A DNA stretch of 64,000 nucleotides. Source: Phycomyces nitens. Its lineage: Eukaryota; Mucoromycota; Mucoromycetes; Mucorales; Phycomycetaceae. Location of the stretch: the NCBI GenBank assembly GCA_022702545.1, contig JAHRBC010000001.1:3906001-3970000 (forward strand). Direction: 5' to 3'. Shown one piece after another: positions 22,549-31,897 of this stretch (positions are counted from its first letter, which is position 1; each line of letters begins with the position of its first letter). A model generated the notes under the pieces. It saw only the letters and a program-made list of their open reading frames with translations. It did not search any database and had not been told where the DNA came from. The position numbers and the translations under genes are program-made.

Positions 22549-23195
22549 GGTATTTGTGTATTGAAGTTTAAACAAAAAGGAAACAAGTGTTACATATGCT
22601 TTATTTGCTACGGTTTTATAAGAGTATAAAAATATTATCTCCTGTTCTTTATATCCGAGCCAATTAAATACAATAAAACAATATTTTCAAGGTGATCACA
22701 AAAAAACGTGTTGAGTTGCAAATTTGCTTCAGCTTTCTCCACGTTCTCAGTTAACTGTGCACAGTAGAATAGCCCACCGTTTTCCCAGTGTAAAGAATAA
22801 TGGTTATTATTGTGCAGTAAATATAAAATTAATACATACTACTCTCAGTTTGTCCAGCCTCTTCAATTCTTGCTCTTTTGGCATGACGCTGATAATTGCG
22901 TCTGGATACCATAGAGAACCCTTCTTGGTTACCATTGCATTTGTTACAGTAACAGGCAGTGTTGTTTTGGGAAGCAGAAGACATATTTTGTGTGATTCGA
23001 TTGTAAGATAAAAAAGGAAACAAGTGCTTCATATGTTTTATTTGCTGTCAATTTATAGACAAAAAAAAACTATTGTATTTTACTTGTTTGCCCGAACCAA
23101 TAGGATCTGTTAAAAAGTCTTTTTTTATTTGAATAAAAAAAATCTTCTGAGTTGAAAAAAGGCCTATATTTCCTACACCTTAAAGTACTCTTGGT

Positions 23196-23225
23196 GCACT
23201 AGTAATCCAGCCCATTTTTCCAGTG
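23196..23225 (-). repeat. Right terminal inverted repeat of transposon A
   Basis: Inverse of the left repeat at 6277-6306 with 3 mismatches; ends in CCATTTTTCCAGTG. Confidence 0.85.
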
Positions 23226-23228
23226 TAA

Positions 23229-25406
23229 TGAGACAAGGCATGTTCTCCAGTCCTGACGACATTGCCTTGGGCCTTTACACCGATGGTTTTGTCAACCAGA
23301 AAAAAGGCAAAGCCTCATATACCATCATTCATTTAATCATTTTCAACATCGATCCATCCATAAGGTAATTAATATTTTAAACAAACAAAATACTAATTAA
23401 AAGCTTAGATATACCACCCCATACCTCATACAACTCGCCATTTTGCCTGGTCCTAAAAAACCATCCGATTTGGATTCATTTTTAATACCCATCATAAATG
23501 AGCTAAAGGATCTCAAAGTTCATGGCCTCATTGTAAAGCACAATGGGGCTGAAATATGCTGATCGAAAGTTCACTTGCTGCTCGCGTCTGGAGACATCCC
23601 TGCAGTTGCAGACATGGCCCATCTTGGGTCACATAGCAGTCTGTTTGGTTGCCGTATTTGCGAGACCAAGGGAAAACCAGCAGATAACAGAAGGCATGGA
23701 GTATACTTTGACAACAGCTCTGCTCCTCTAAGACCTGTTGAAGATTTTTATACCAGCAACCCTGTAAGTATATGAATATTCAATTAATCATTCTTTTTAT
23801 ACTAAATAATTATTTATAATAGATCAAAAATATATACCAGCCAAGTCTCTTTACCAAGCTCGCAACATTTTCAGGTTCATCATTTTTTGCATTAGATGAA
23901 CTGCATTTAATTGCAAGAGGAATCGGCAAACACCTCTTTGAACTTATATCCGTCGCTCAATCTAAAGACAAAAATTTTTACTATACCCAAGAAGACAATA
24001 CCCAGTCAGCAGACAATTACCCTTTTTATATACCCAGATCTGACTTGGAGACCATTGGCAACTGCATTTCCAACTCTAGGCAGTTTATACCCGTTTCATT
24101 CCAAGGCAGCTTCGACAATATATTCCAGAAAATCGATGGCACTCGTGCAGTAGATTGGCTTGATTTCCTCCTTTACATTATACCCACAGTTGTCGTCCCC
24201 TATTTACCAAGCAGGGCTGCAAAAATTGCCGTCTTGTCCTTGGTAAAAGGGTGCGCACTTGCATTACAATGGTCCCTTACATATACCCTGATCGACAAAA
24301 TGGAGAGGTATGTCAAACAAAAGTGAATCATTACTTTTATTTAACATTTATTATTACCTTTTTTTTCAATAGGCATTTCAAAGACTGGCATGCATTCCTA
24401 TTATACCAAGTTCATCAAAAGACACTATCTCGTAGTGTCTGCCGACCAGTCCAGCATTATCTCATCCATATACCTCATATAATAAGACGCCAGGGCCCTC
24501 TAAGAAGTTATTCTACCAGATCGATGGAGAGGATTATTGGCGTCTATTCCAAGCTCATTAGGTCAAAGTCCAAAGGCAGGTGAAATGCCAGCTTACTCGT
24601 AGAATGATTTGCGATCCACAGATATATCCATACAGCCATTGATCTTCATAACCATACTAGCATCATTCATCCTCATACCTACAACGAATCAAGTTTCATA
24701 AATATACCCAACGATGAAAGTGGTGCTCAGCTATGGGAACCATTTCATCGTAATACCCAGTTGCTTGATGATACTATTGAAGACATAAACAGCAACATTG
24801 TGAGAAATGCGTTGCTCAGATATTATACCCGAAATACCACCACATATACCACTGAGATCGCTGACTCATCAATTGTTGTTGCTTCCCACCTTTGGAAAGA
24901 CTCTACAGTATACTCTTCATCCATATATTGAAAAATGAAAAATGAGACCAGCCGCGGTAACCATCATATCATGTTTACTTGTACATATAAAAAGTAAGTA
25001 TTGGTATTAGTCAAAATACAAAGTAAAGATTGCTCACATTCTTAAATCTTCATCTAGTCATCGCAATATACCCATCCAAAGCTGGCTTGTTGGCACTGTA
25101 GAGTTTTATTTTCAACATAAAGATACCCATGGCATAACACATTTTTTGGCATTTGTTGATGTCATGAAGGAGCATACCACAGCGGCACATGACTTTTCCG
25201 TCCCAATTGTGAAGAAGAGACGAACTGATACCCTGAATGGACATATACCCCCACCAACTTTCGCCGTCATCAACATAGATGATATCATCCATCAAGTTGG
25301 TCTCATTCAATACCCATCAAACAGCAATCAATTTTTTGTGATTGCGCCATATTTTGTTTTTAATACCAACTTACGTATCACCAAGGGTAACCTATCAATC
25401 CTATAA
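23229..25406 (+). pseudogene. CACTA transposase (Tnp2-like), decayed and 5'-truncated
   Basis: Readable blocks in order: DDIALGLYTDGFVNQKKG (about 23258-23311), LAILPGPKKPSDLDSFLIP followed by INELKDLKVHG (about 23438-23530), a break, then LLASGDIPAVADMAHLG with the CRIC...C cluster (about 23575-23760), DELHLIARGIGKHLF, WLDFLLYIIPTVVVPYLPSR, MERIIGVYSKLIRSKSKG (about 24524) and HFLAF to NQFF (to 25406). The order matches Tnp2-type transposases: an Asp block, the PGPK block, the (C/S)GDIPA block with a Cys cluster, then a long helical C-terminus. Short introns may lie near 23365-23405, 23763-23822 and 24309-24372. Frame breaks and stops make it a pseudogene. It is clearly a different lineage from the CACTG-family gene 2. 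Confidence 0.75.
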
Positions 25407-25441
25407 TCATTTTCTTATTTTGTCACCCAAATATTTAATAC

Positions 25442-26060
25442 CAAATAAAACAAAGTGGCTAATAATGTCAAAAACAAAAAATTGGTTTCAAAAAATAGTA
25501 GTTATGTTACTGTTTCATTTACACAGGACAAAAATTATTTTTCTCAAAAATGCGCAACATCTTTAACACCAAATAAAATCCTCATTTCAATAAACAATGT
25601 TGCCTAAAAACTTATGAGCCCTTTCTATGGTACTACAACTACCTCATTGTCAGATGAAAAGATATTCCATGCAACTTTTATGAATCGGGATCGATGACAT
25701 TACCTTTCAACCACAATCTGCGGAGATAAAGTGCTCTAATAAATATTAATATCATATAAAATAAAATAAAATGGCTAATAATATCAAAAACAAAAAATTG
25801 TTTCAAAAAAACGGTAGTTATGCTACCGTTTTGTTCACACAGGTGAAAAATTATTTTTCTCAAAAATGTGCAACATCTTTAACACCAAATAAAATCCTCA
25901 TTTCAATAAACAACATTGTCTAAAAACTTACGAGCCCTTTCTATGGTACTACAACTACCTCATTGCCTGATGAAAAGACATTCCATGCGACTTTTATGAT
26001 TCGGGATCAATGACATTACCTTTCAACCACAATCTGCGGAGATAAAATGCTCTAAAATCA
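25442..26060 (+). repeat. Duplicated right subterminal block of CACTA copy 2
   Basis: About 300 bp occur twice in direct order (from about 25442 and about 25745), each running from AATAAAACA/AATAAAATA through CAACATCTTTAACACCAAAT to ACCTTTCAACCACAATCTGC. Only the second copy is followed by the terminal motifs. The same block, inverted, forms the left subterminal region of copies 1, D and E. Confidence 0.8.
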
Positions 26061-26119
26061 TAAAAAATGGTAGTTATGCTACCGTTTTCGGCACAGCTAC
26101 CGGTCTTTCCGCCGTAGTG

Positions 26120-26371
26120 ACAAGTGCAATGCAGAGGGAAGCAAACGAAAAAGGAAATATAAATCAAAGGAAAAGAAAGGGGAAAACATTTAGAACTCAA
26201 CGGGGTTGTTGACGTAGACGAATGATTCCAAGAGATTGGGTCATGCCTTGCATGTCCCAAGGGAAGGTGACGTCTTCGACTGTCCCAAGGTAAAAACTTC
26301 AAAGTCTTAGTAAATTGAGGGTTGGTAGTCGTTGCTCGAAAATTCTACAACACTTGTGTCAAGCAAGTTCT
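26120..26371. other. Single-copy spacer upstream of tRNA-Asn
   Basis: About 250 bp between the CACTA end and the tRNA, with no repeat partner in the window and no credible gene. A TGACGTC motif occurs near 26269. Probably host intergenic DNA. Confidence 0.5.
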
Positions 26372-26444
26372 GCTTCCGTGGCGCAATTGGCAGCGCGTCT
26401 GACTGTTAATCAGGAGGTTGGTGGTTCGAGCCCACCCGGGAGCG
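26372..26444 (+). tRNA. tRNA-Asn (anticodon GTT)
   Basis: 73-nt cloverleaf without intron. Acceptor GCTTCCG pairs with CGGGAGC (one G-U pair), followed by discriminator G. The anticodon arm TCTGA/TCAGG encloses the loop CTGTTAA with anticodon GTT. The T arm GGTGG-TTCGAGC-CCACC is complete and supplies box B. A TTTT run about 12 nt downstream is a plausible Pol III terminator. Retrotransposon G1 begins 44 nt after it. Confidence 0.95.
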
Positions 26445-26488
26445 AGATGGTGTCTTATTTTCGAAAGTTATATTTCCTGGTAGTTTTT

Positions 26489-26806
26489 TGTCGTTCCTGA
26501 TCTAGGCTATCTTCCAATTCACTGTAAACGTAGTCGAATTGGTCAAGCTTTAATACACAGGAGTATTCAAAATAAGAGAGAGGATAAAAGATAATTTTTA
26601 TTGTTTTGAATTTGGATATCTTATATAGTTTTCTAAATGATTATTCATCTTTGACTACACTGAAGAGGTGTCTAATGTTCTTACAAAATTATTATAAACG
26701 GATTACAAATTTCTGTAATTACAAACAGATGAATAATCATTTCAAATCATGCCTCATTTGTAAAGACAAGTCACTAGAGCTTGTTTCACCAAAATTAGGC
26801 ACGACA
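26489..26806 (-). repeat. G1 3' LTR
   Basis: 318 bp, begins TGTCGTTCCTGATC and ends ACGACA. Matches 31537-31854 throughout by inspection, so insertion was recent. The pol frame ends inside it, at 26737. Confidence 0.95.
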
Positions 26807-29800
26807 TCACCCCCTTCCGAAACTGTTGATAGTCCTCGATCAACCAAGGGAGAGTCCAAAAGAGCAAGTGGCAAGGAAGAGGTAGGATTAATGGACAAGT
26901 CATGACGCATTTGGGAGCGAGAAACAGTGGGGTGGTACCAAGTCTTGTCAAAATCGTTAGATTTTGCAATTTTCAACCGATCAGCATGAACCCAAGACTT
27001 GTAAGGGACACCTTCCACAGTGGTAATCTTGTAAATATTGGTGTCAGGGTTCTTGTCTACCACAATATACGGGCCCATCCAGTTATACTCGAGACCAAAC
27101 TTGTTCTCATGACGAAGTAACAAGTATTCACCAATGGCAAATTGATGCGGTTTCATGATCGAATCCCAGCGGTCCTTGTCTTGTTGACTGATATTAGTTA
27201 CACGAGCTTCGGCATCTTGGCGAGCTTGACGAAGTTGGCGCAAAAAAGGGAGAGAGCTGTCGGCCAGAACTTGCGGATCTTCAGGAAGCGATGAGTCGAG
27301 AGATGGCCTTAGGAAATCACCAGGTAATCTTGGTTCACGGCCATATGTTAAGAAGAAAGGACTGAAACCAGTGGTACGGTGTTTACGGATTCGGCAGGCA
27401 AACAATGCAGATTCCAGATACTCGTCCCAACGATGGATAGCTCCATTTACATACTTGCGTAACATCTGCTTAAGGATACCATTGAGGCGTTCGCATTTGC
27501 CATTTGTGCGCGGGTGGAAAGCAGAAGTCAACTTGTGGTGGAGCTTAATCTTCTTGATGTAATAAGCTAGGATCTGGGACATGAAATTCGGACCACGGTC
27601 TGTTAAGATCTCATCAGGGCAACCAAAACGCATCACAATTTCTTCATATAAGAACTTGGCAATGGCTTCACCAGTGGCATCAGGAACCGCGCGAGCAATC
27701 GGCCAGTTTGTAGCATAGTCCACAGCCACGAGGATCCAGCGATTTCCTTGAGCAGTAGTAGGCAATTCACCGATGAAATCAAGGTGCCATCGAGAGAACG
27801 CAGGAGGCACATCCAAGGGTATCATCGGAGCATGGTGGACATTTCTCTCAGCATTCGATGCTAACTGGCACTCTGGACACTTGGTAAGCCATTCTTGGAT
27901 CTGACTTCTCATTCCCGGCCACCACCAACGTTTCTTCATCAAATCATAAACAGTAGTTTCCCCAGCGTGACCAAATCCAGTATGGAAACTGTTTACTAAA
28001 TCAGCCCGTTTTGCAAAGAGGGCGAATCTGATTTCTTGTACTTTGTCACTGGCTTTGACAAGTCTAAACACCTTCTGATCTCGGACCACAAAGTTCTTGC
28101 GCTGTTTGCTAAGCAAATCCTTGATCTCTTCTGGCCATTCGTTGTCTGGGCGAGCATAGAATTTCGGCCAGTCAGCAGTGTCAGAAGTAGGCATTGCGTA
28201 CAGATAGTCAGGCTCCATTGATTCTACCTCGGACACGTTGGATTCAGGGCCATCCAAACGGGAGAGAACATCTGGGACACCATTCTCTTTTCCAGGCTTG
28301 TACTGTATTATGGGATCATATAACTCAAACTCGGCTATCCATCGCACTAGTCTTGGAGTGGGCTTGACTTGGCTTCGGAAGTATTTGAGTGGGAGATGGT
28401 CCGTGAACACCGTGAACGGCTTTCCCTCGATCATGCAACGCCATGTGCGAAGTGCGTGCAAGATTCCGAGTAGCTCACGTTCTTGGGCAGGGTAGGATCT
28501 TTCGGCAGTGGACAACTTCTTCGACTCATAAGCCAACGGCTTCCATACTCCTTCTTCGTCTTCTTGCAGTAACACAGCACCAACGCCAAAATCGGAAGCA
28601 TCGGTTTCAATCCGAAACGGCTTGTCCATGTCTGGGGTCAAGAGAACGGGAGCAGAACTGAGCTTATCTTTCAAGATATCAAAACTGGTCTGACAAACAT
28701 CTGTCCAAACAATGGGGCGTTTCTTGGGACCAACTCCTTTGGTTAAATCAGTTAGCGGGGCAGCAATTCCAGCAAATCCGGGTATAAACCGACGGTAGTG
28801 TTGAGCAAGTCCAATAAACTGCCTAACTTCTTGAACATTGTTTGGAGGGGTCCAGTCTTGAATGGTTTTGATCTTGTCCGGGGAAGGGAGGATACCTTTT
28901 GCGGAGACTTGAAAACCCAGGAAGGTAAGCTCCTTCTTGTTAAACTCGCACTTCTTCTGGTTTGCGATCAGCTTGGCTTCTCGTAACCGATTCAGTACAT
29001 GACGGACATGCTTCTCGTGTTCTTCTGGTGTCTTACTGAAGATCAGAATATCATCCAAGTAAACCAATGCAAAGTCATCCAAGCAGTCGCCAAGAACCTT
29101 GTTCATCAAGTGCTGGAAAGTGGGCGGGGCATTGGTCAATCCAAAAGGAAGTACCAGGAACTCATATTGGCCATATCTTGTATTGAACGCGGTTTTCGGT
29201 ACATCTGATTGTTGAATGCGAACCTGGTGATAGCCACTGCGCAGATCCAGACTTGTAAAGTGATTGGCACCTTTTAAACGCTCCAAACACTCATCAATGC
29301 GGGGTAATGGGTGGTTATTCCTTATTGTGACCTTGTTCAAAGCACGATAATCGACGCACATGCGCATCTCTCCATTCTTCTTCTTCACAAACAGAATCGG
29401 CGCACCCCATGGTGATGAGCTCGGACGAATGAGGCCCAGGTCCAGTAGTTCTTTCAGCTGTCTCTTCAACTCATCTAGCTCGCGAGGGCTCATTTTAAAT
29501 GGCGGTTTGTTTGTAGGCTGTGCATCTCCAGTGTTTATTACATGCTGAACTTCGCGATCTGGCGGCAACCCAGGCAATCCATCTTGAAACACGTCACTGA
29601 ACTCTTTGACCAGATCATTCCACTGGGAATCATCATTGTTCGTGTTCAGTTTACTCTTGATGTGTAGCAGAAAACACGCGGCCTCCTCCTTGCCAACGAG
29701 TTTCTGTACTTGCTTTGCAGATACCAGGTAATTTAGTTGCGGCTTCACCTTTCGCGGACACTGGGGTTGTAGGACAAATTCAACACCATTACGATGGAGG

Positions 29801-30321
29801 TACCAGGTATCCGTTTGCCAATCAGGAATGGGCCTTGCTTGTTGTAACCATGTTCGACCAAGAATTAGATCGAACTTTGTCGGGAATACATAAGCATCGA
29901 TTGTATCGGTATATCCGCTGAGAGAGAGAGAGAGAGTAGCCTTTTGATCAATGCTAAGTGTGTGACCACCGGCTGTTTCCACAGGACGACCACTGATACT
30001 GACAAGGTTTTGGGCAGATTGTGCAATCTGAGGGGACACATAGTTCGCACTTGCGCCACTGTCAATCAATACCGAAATTAATTTATCATCCAGCATGGCC
30101 GGATACAAGGGGAGGTCAGTGTCAACCGCGGCATAGAGTCCTTCGAGGAAGGTCTGGTCAGCCATTAAGTGGGGCTCAGTCATCTCTTTAAGGCTTGTGG
30201 GAGTATTCAGTAACTCAGGTTCATTGGAGACATAAGAATAGGAATCACAAGTTTCTTTATTAATGGCAGTATATGATATTTCATTATTTTTACTGGCCTC
30301 TGGGGAGGATTTTTCTTCCAT
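26737..30321 (-). CDS. G1 Pol polyprotein (PR-RT-RNaseH-IN)
   Basis: About 1195 residues from the first ATG (30321); the frame is open upstream and overlaps the end of gag, so expression by -1 frameshifting is likely. Protease has VLIDSGASANYV near residue 90. RT has FVKKKNGEMRMCVDYRALNK, VLPFGLTNAPPTFQHLM and YLDDILIFSK. RNase H has IETDASDFGVGAVLLQ. The integrase zinc finger lies around GFGHAGETTVYDL and CPECQLA; its core has WHLDFIGELP, LTDRGPNFMS and NGKCERLNG, giving the D, D and E residues. The C-terminal GPYIVVDKNPDTNIYKI is a typical GPY-type integrase tail. No stop or frameshift is visible. It reverse-transcribes the element RNA in capsids and integrates the cDNA. Confidence 0.95.
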   Translation of the reverse strand: MEEKSSPEASKNNEISYTAINKETCDSYSYVSNEPELLNTPTSLKEMTEPHLMADQTFLEGLYAAVDTDLPLYPAMLDDKLISVLIDSGASANYVSPQIAQSAQNLVSISGRPVETAGGHTLSIDQKATLSLSLSGYTDTIDAYVFPTKFDLILGRTWLQQARPIPDWQTDTWYLHRNGVEFVLQPQCPRKVKPQLNYLVSAKQVQKLVGKEEAACFLLHIKSKLNTNNDDSQWNDLVKEFSDVFQDGLPGLPPDREVQHVINTGDAQPTNKPPFKMSPRELDELKRQLKELLDLGLIRPSSSPWGAPILFVKKKNGEMRMCVDYRALNKVTIRNNHPLPRIDECLERLKGANHFTSLDLRSGYHQVRIQQSDVPKTAFNTRYGQYEFLVLPFGLTNAPPTFQHLMNKVLGDCLDDFALVYLDDILIFSKTPEEHEKHVRHVLNRLREAKLIANQKKCEFNKKELTFLGFQVSAKGILPSPDKIKTIQDWTPPNNVQEVRQFIGLAQHYRRFIPGFAGIAAPLTDLTKGVGPKKRPIVWTDVCQTSFDILKDKLSSAPVLLTPDMDKPFRIETDASDFGVGAVLLQEDEEGVWKPLAYESKKLSTAERSYPAQERELLGILHALRTWRCMIEGKPFTVFTDHLPLKYFRSQVKPTPRLVRWIAEFELYDPIIQYKPGKENGVPDVLSRLDGPESNVSEVESMEPDYLYAMPTSDTADWPKFYARPDNEWPEEIKDLLSKQRKNFVVRDQKVFRLVKASDKVQEIRFALFAKRADLVNSFHTGFGHAGETTVYDLMKKRWWWPGMRSQIQEWLTKCPECQLASNAERNVHHAPMIPLDVPPAFSRWHLDFIGELPTTAQGNRWILVAVDYATNWPIARAVPDATGEAIAKFLYEEIVMRFGCPDEILTDRGPNFMSQILAYYIKKIKLHHKLTSAFHPRTNGKCERLNGILKQMLRKYVNGAIHRWDEYLESALFACRIRKHRTTGFSPFFLTYGREPRLPGDFLRPSLDSSLPEDPQVLADSSLPFLRQLRQARQDAEARVTNISQQDKDRWDSIMKPHQFAIGEYLLLRHENKFGLEYNWMGPYIVVDKNPDTNIYKITTVEGVPYKSWVHADRLKIAKSNDFDKTWYHPTVSRSQMRHDLSINPTSSLPLALLDSPLVDRGLSTVSEGGDVVPNFGETSSSDLSLQMRHDLK

Positions 30322-30325
30322 GCTA

Positions 30326-30366
30326 CACAACCGACCTCCCGTTACGGTTGTGCCTCGCGAAAACCC
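30326..30366 (-). promoter_or_regulatory. -1 ribosomal frameshift signal between gag and pol of G1
   Basis: Read on the - strand: slippery heptamer GGGTTTT (30360-30366) in the correct register (G GGT TTT in the gag frame), a 7-nt spacer, then a perfect 8-bp stem CACAACCG/CGGTTGTG (30345-30352 with 30326-30333) and an 11-nt loop that contains the gag stop TAA. A slip by -1 gives GGG TTT TCG and enters the open pol frame. This matches the known heptamer-spacer-stem architecture. Confidence 0.8.
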
Positions 30367-31495
30367 TGCTTCTTGCGGTTCTCCTCATCCAACTGCTTTA
30401 TAGCAGCCAAGCGCTGCCGGCACTGTCTCTGCATATGCCCGGCCTTGTTGCACCAGTGGCAGATCACCTCGGAGCGGTTGTAAGCAGGCTTTCTTTGTTG
30501 GAACCGGCGGCGGGAATCGATGGCGTCGATCTCCATGGGCACTGGCTCTTGCATTCTGTACTGTGATTGGTACTGGTATGGTTGTGGTTGATAATGAAAC
30601 TGCTGTTGATACTGCTGTGGCTGTGGCTGGTACTGGTACTGCTGCGGCTGATGATAATACACCTGCGGGTGTCCAAGCTGTCTACTACTTTCGTAGGTTT
30701 GCGCCATCTGCATGGCCTCATCGACATCGGTTGGCGTGAGCGTTATCACGTGGAGACGTACTTCTTGTTGAAGACCACGGACAAATCTATCCTGGGCTTC
30801 TTCGTTTGTCATGGAGGGATCTCCAACTGGATATTTCTGAATTCGTCTACATACTCCAAGACGGTCCTGGTCTGGGAGAGGTTTGCCAAACGGTCTCTGG
30901 CTGAGCGGAGAGTGTGTGCAGGACGGAATTCTTCAATGATTGCCTCTTTGAATGGCTTCCAGGCGGAGGGATATGATGCCTTGCGTTCCATATGCTGCCA
31001 CCAGACATCGGCTCGGCCTCGCAGTAAGTTTACTGCGTACAGCATAGTTCTCTCTGCGGTGAACTCATAATACTCGGTGTAACGTTCTACGCTTCTTAAC
31101 CAGCCATCGAGGATCATGGCTGATCGTTCTCCATGGTAACATTCTGGTTGCCGGATTCGTTCTCCACTGGGTTTCTGGCTGGCAATAGCACGTTTGAAAG
31201 CGTCGGCCATAGTGTTGGCCATTTCTGCCATATCGGGATTCTTTGACATAGCTTCAGATTTTCCGGTTAACGTGGCAACAAGCTTCTTTGCGTGGTGTGA
31301 CCAATGTTCTTCTCTTTTCTGGGTGGATGGTATTCTCTGCTCACTAGGCAAGAATGGTATTGTTCGGCTTGACTTGTAACTTGCCACTAGGTTTTCAGGT
31401 AATGCTGCTTGGACTCGTTCTTCGATCTCAAAGCGCTGCTTTTCTTCGTTGGTATATTCTTTCTTGTCTTCAACGGATTGTCTTTCTGGATTCAT
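30342..31495 (-). CDS. G1 Gag (frame broken once)
   Basis: Begins MNPERQSVEDKK at 31495 and runs to 30809, where the frame ends after LEIPP; the +1 neighbour frame continues MTNEEAQDRFVRGLQ to the stop at 30342. G4 reads LEIPGMTDDEAVDRF without a break, so one base is missing here. Features are the retrotransposon capsid region (AMILDGWLRSVERY, LLRGRADVWWQ, FKEAIIEEFRPA), a Gln/Tyr/Pro-rich linker, and a CCHC zinc knuckle CHWCNKAGHMQRQC that binds element RNA. Gag would form the cytoplasmic virus-like particle. With LTRs that look identical, the break may be a sequencing error or a defective copy moved in trans. Confidence 0.8.
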
Positions 31496-31521
31496 AGAGT
31501 GTTCTTGGGGAGGATCGTTAA

Positions 31522-31534
31522 GCTTCAGCTACCA
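31522..31534 (-). promoter_or_regulatory. G1 primer-binding site
   Basis: TGGTAGCTGAAGC on the - strand, 2 nt after the 5' LTR. TGGTAGC is complementary to the conserved 3' end (GCTACCA) of initiator tRNA-Met; the Ty3 primer site has the same TGGTAGC core. The same site occurs in G2 and G4. Confidence 0.7.
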
Positions 31535-31536
31535 AT

Positions 31537-31854
31537 TGTCGTTCCTGATCTAGGCTATCTTCCAATTCACTGTAAACGTAGTCGAATTGGTCAAGCTTTA
31601 ATACACAGGAGTATTCAAAATAAGAGAGAGGATAAAAGATAATTTTTATTGTTTTGAATTTGGATATCTTATATAGTTTTCTAAATGATTATTCATCTTT
31701 GACTACACTGAAGAGGTGTCTAATGTTCTTACAAAATTATTATAAACGGATTACAAATTTCTGTAATTACAAACAGATGAATAATCATTTCAAATCATGC
31801 CTCATTTGTAAAGACAAGTCACTAGAGCTTGTTTCACCAAAATTAGGCACGACA
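31537..31854 (-). repeat. G1 5' LTR
   Basis: 318 bp, same sequence as 26489-26806 by inspection. Confidence 0.95.
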
Positions 31855-31897
31855 TTTTTGTCGTTCCTTATTTGGGATGGTCTTCCTTTTACTATAA

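Larger units (their letters stand above)
15465..22790. mobile_element. CACTG-family DNA transposon B, nested in intron 1 of the transposase of A
   Basis: 7.3 kb. Left end CACTGCAAAAACTGTGGG and right end, inverted, CACTGGGAAAACGGTGGG (3 mismatches in 18). A perfect TAA duplication flanks it (15462-15464 and 22791-22793). Gene order is the same as in A and C. Its left half is near-identical, in inverse orientation, to 50370-57995 of element F, and its right end to 47524-48160. Confidence 0.9.
12568..22984 (-). pseudogene. Gene 2 of transposon A: CACTA/Tnp2-like transposase with one nonsense codon
   Basis: Exons in transcript order: 22840-22984, 15414-15449, 15144-15350 and 12568-15071; phases join correctly. 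Exon 1 starts MSSASQNNTACYCNKCN (CxCxxC motif followed by Arg/His-rich residues). Exon 3 is very acidic. The large exon has MPENPVHR, LTLNIDWFQPFDG, VGLMPGPKEPK, VACDIPAARKTS with a following CYKC...F cluster, IDPMHNLFLGTAKRM and FGPVYGYWLFGFERYNGLL, all typical of Tnp2-type transposases. Cleavage of the element ends is the expected role; the Asp residues in NIDW and ACDIPA are candidate catalytic positions. The frame is open except for TAG at 13354-13356, where element C has ATG. Element B lies inside intron 1. Confidence 0.85.
6277..23225. mobile_element. CACTG-family DNA transposon A (three-gene, with two nested insertions)
   Basis: Bounded by 30-bp terminal inverted repeats with 3 mismatches that begin CACTGGAAAAA. 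Removing the nested CACTA element (7367-10701) and sister element B (15465-22790) leaves about 6.3 kb. Gene order is gene 3 (-), gene 1 (+), gene 2 transposase (-), as in element C. The flanks do not form a target duplication: CCC precedes the left end inside a LINE, while TAA follows the right end inside a CACTA transposase remnant. The element seen here may therefore be a recombinant of two copies. Confidence 0.8.
23226..26119 (+). mobile_element. CACTA transposon copy 2, left part missing
   Basis: Its right end is TTTCCGCCGTAGTG at 26106-26119, inverse to the left end of copy 1, preceded by ACGGTAG motifs. The left end is absent: the element begins abruptly inside the transposase gene, directly against the right repeat of transposon A. 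It holds the most complete transposase remnant of the CACTA family in the window. Confidence 0.8.
26489..31854 (-). mobile_element. Ty3/gypsy LTR retrotransposon G1, full length
   Basis: 5.37 kb. Two 318-bp LTRs (26489-26806 and 31537-31854) look identical by eye. It is flanked by TTTTT on both sides (26484-26488 and 31855-31859), which fits a 5-bp duplication although it is a T-run. PBS, gag, pol and a polypurine tract (rc of TCACCCCCTTCCG just inside the left LTR) are present. Domain order protease, RT, RNase H, integrase makes it Ty3/gypsy; no chromodomain was seen. Confidence 0.95.

Noticed and set aside
23400..25400. Unusual abundance of TATACC/ATACCC in the CACTA transposase remnant
   Set aside because: Many instances fall in codons for Tyr-Pro, Ile-Pro or Asn-Thr in the decayed frame; without counting statistics it cannot be separated from codon use.
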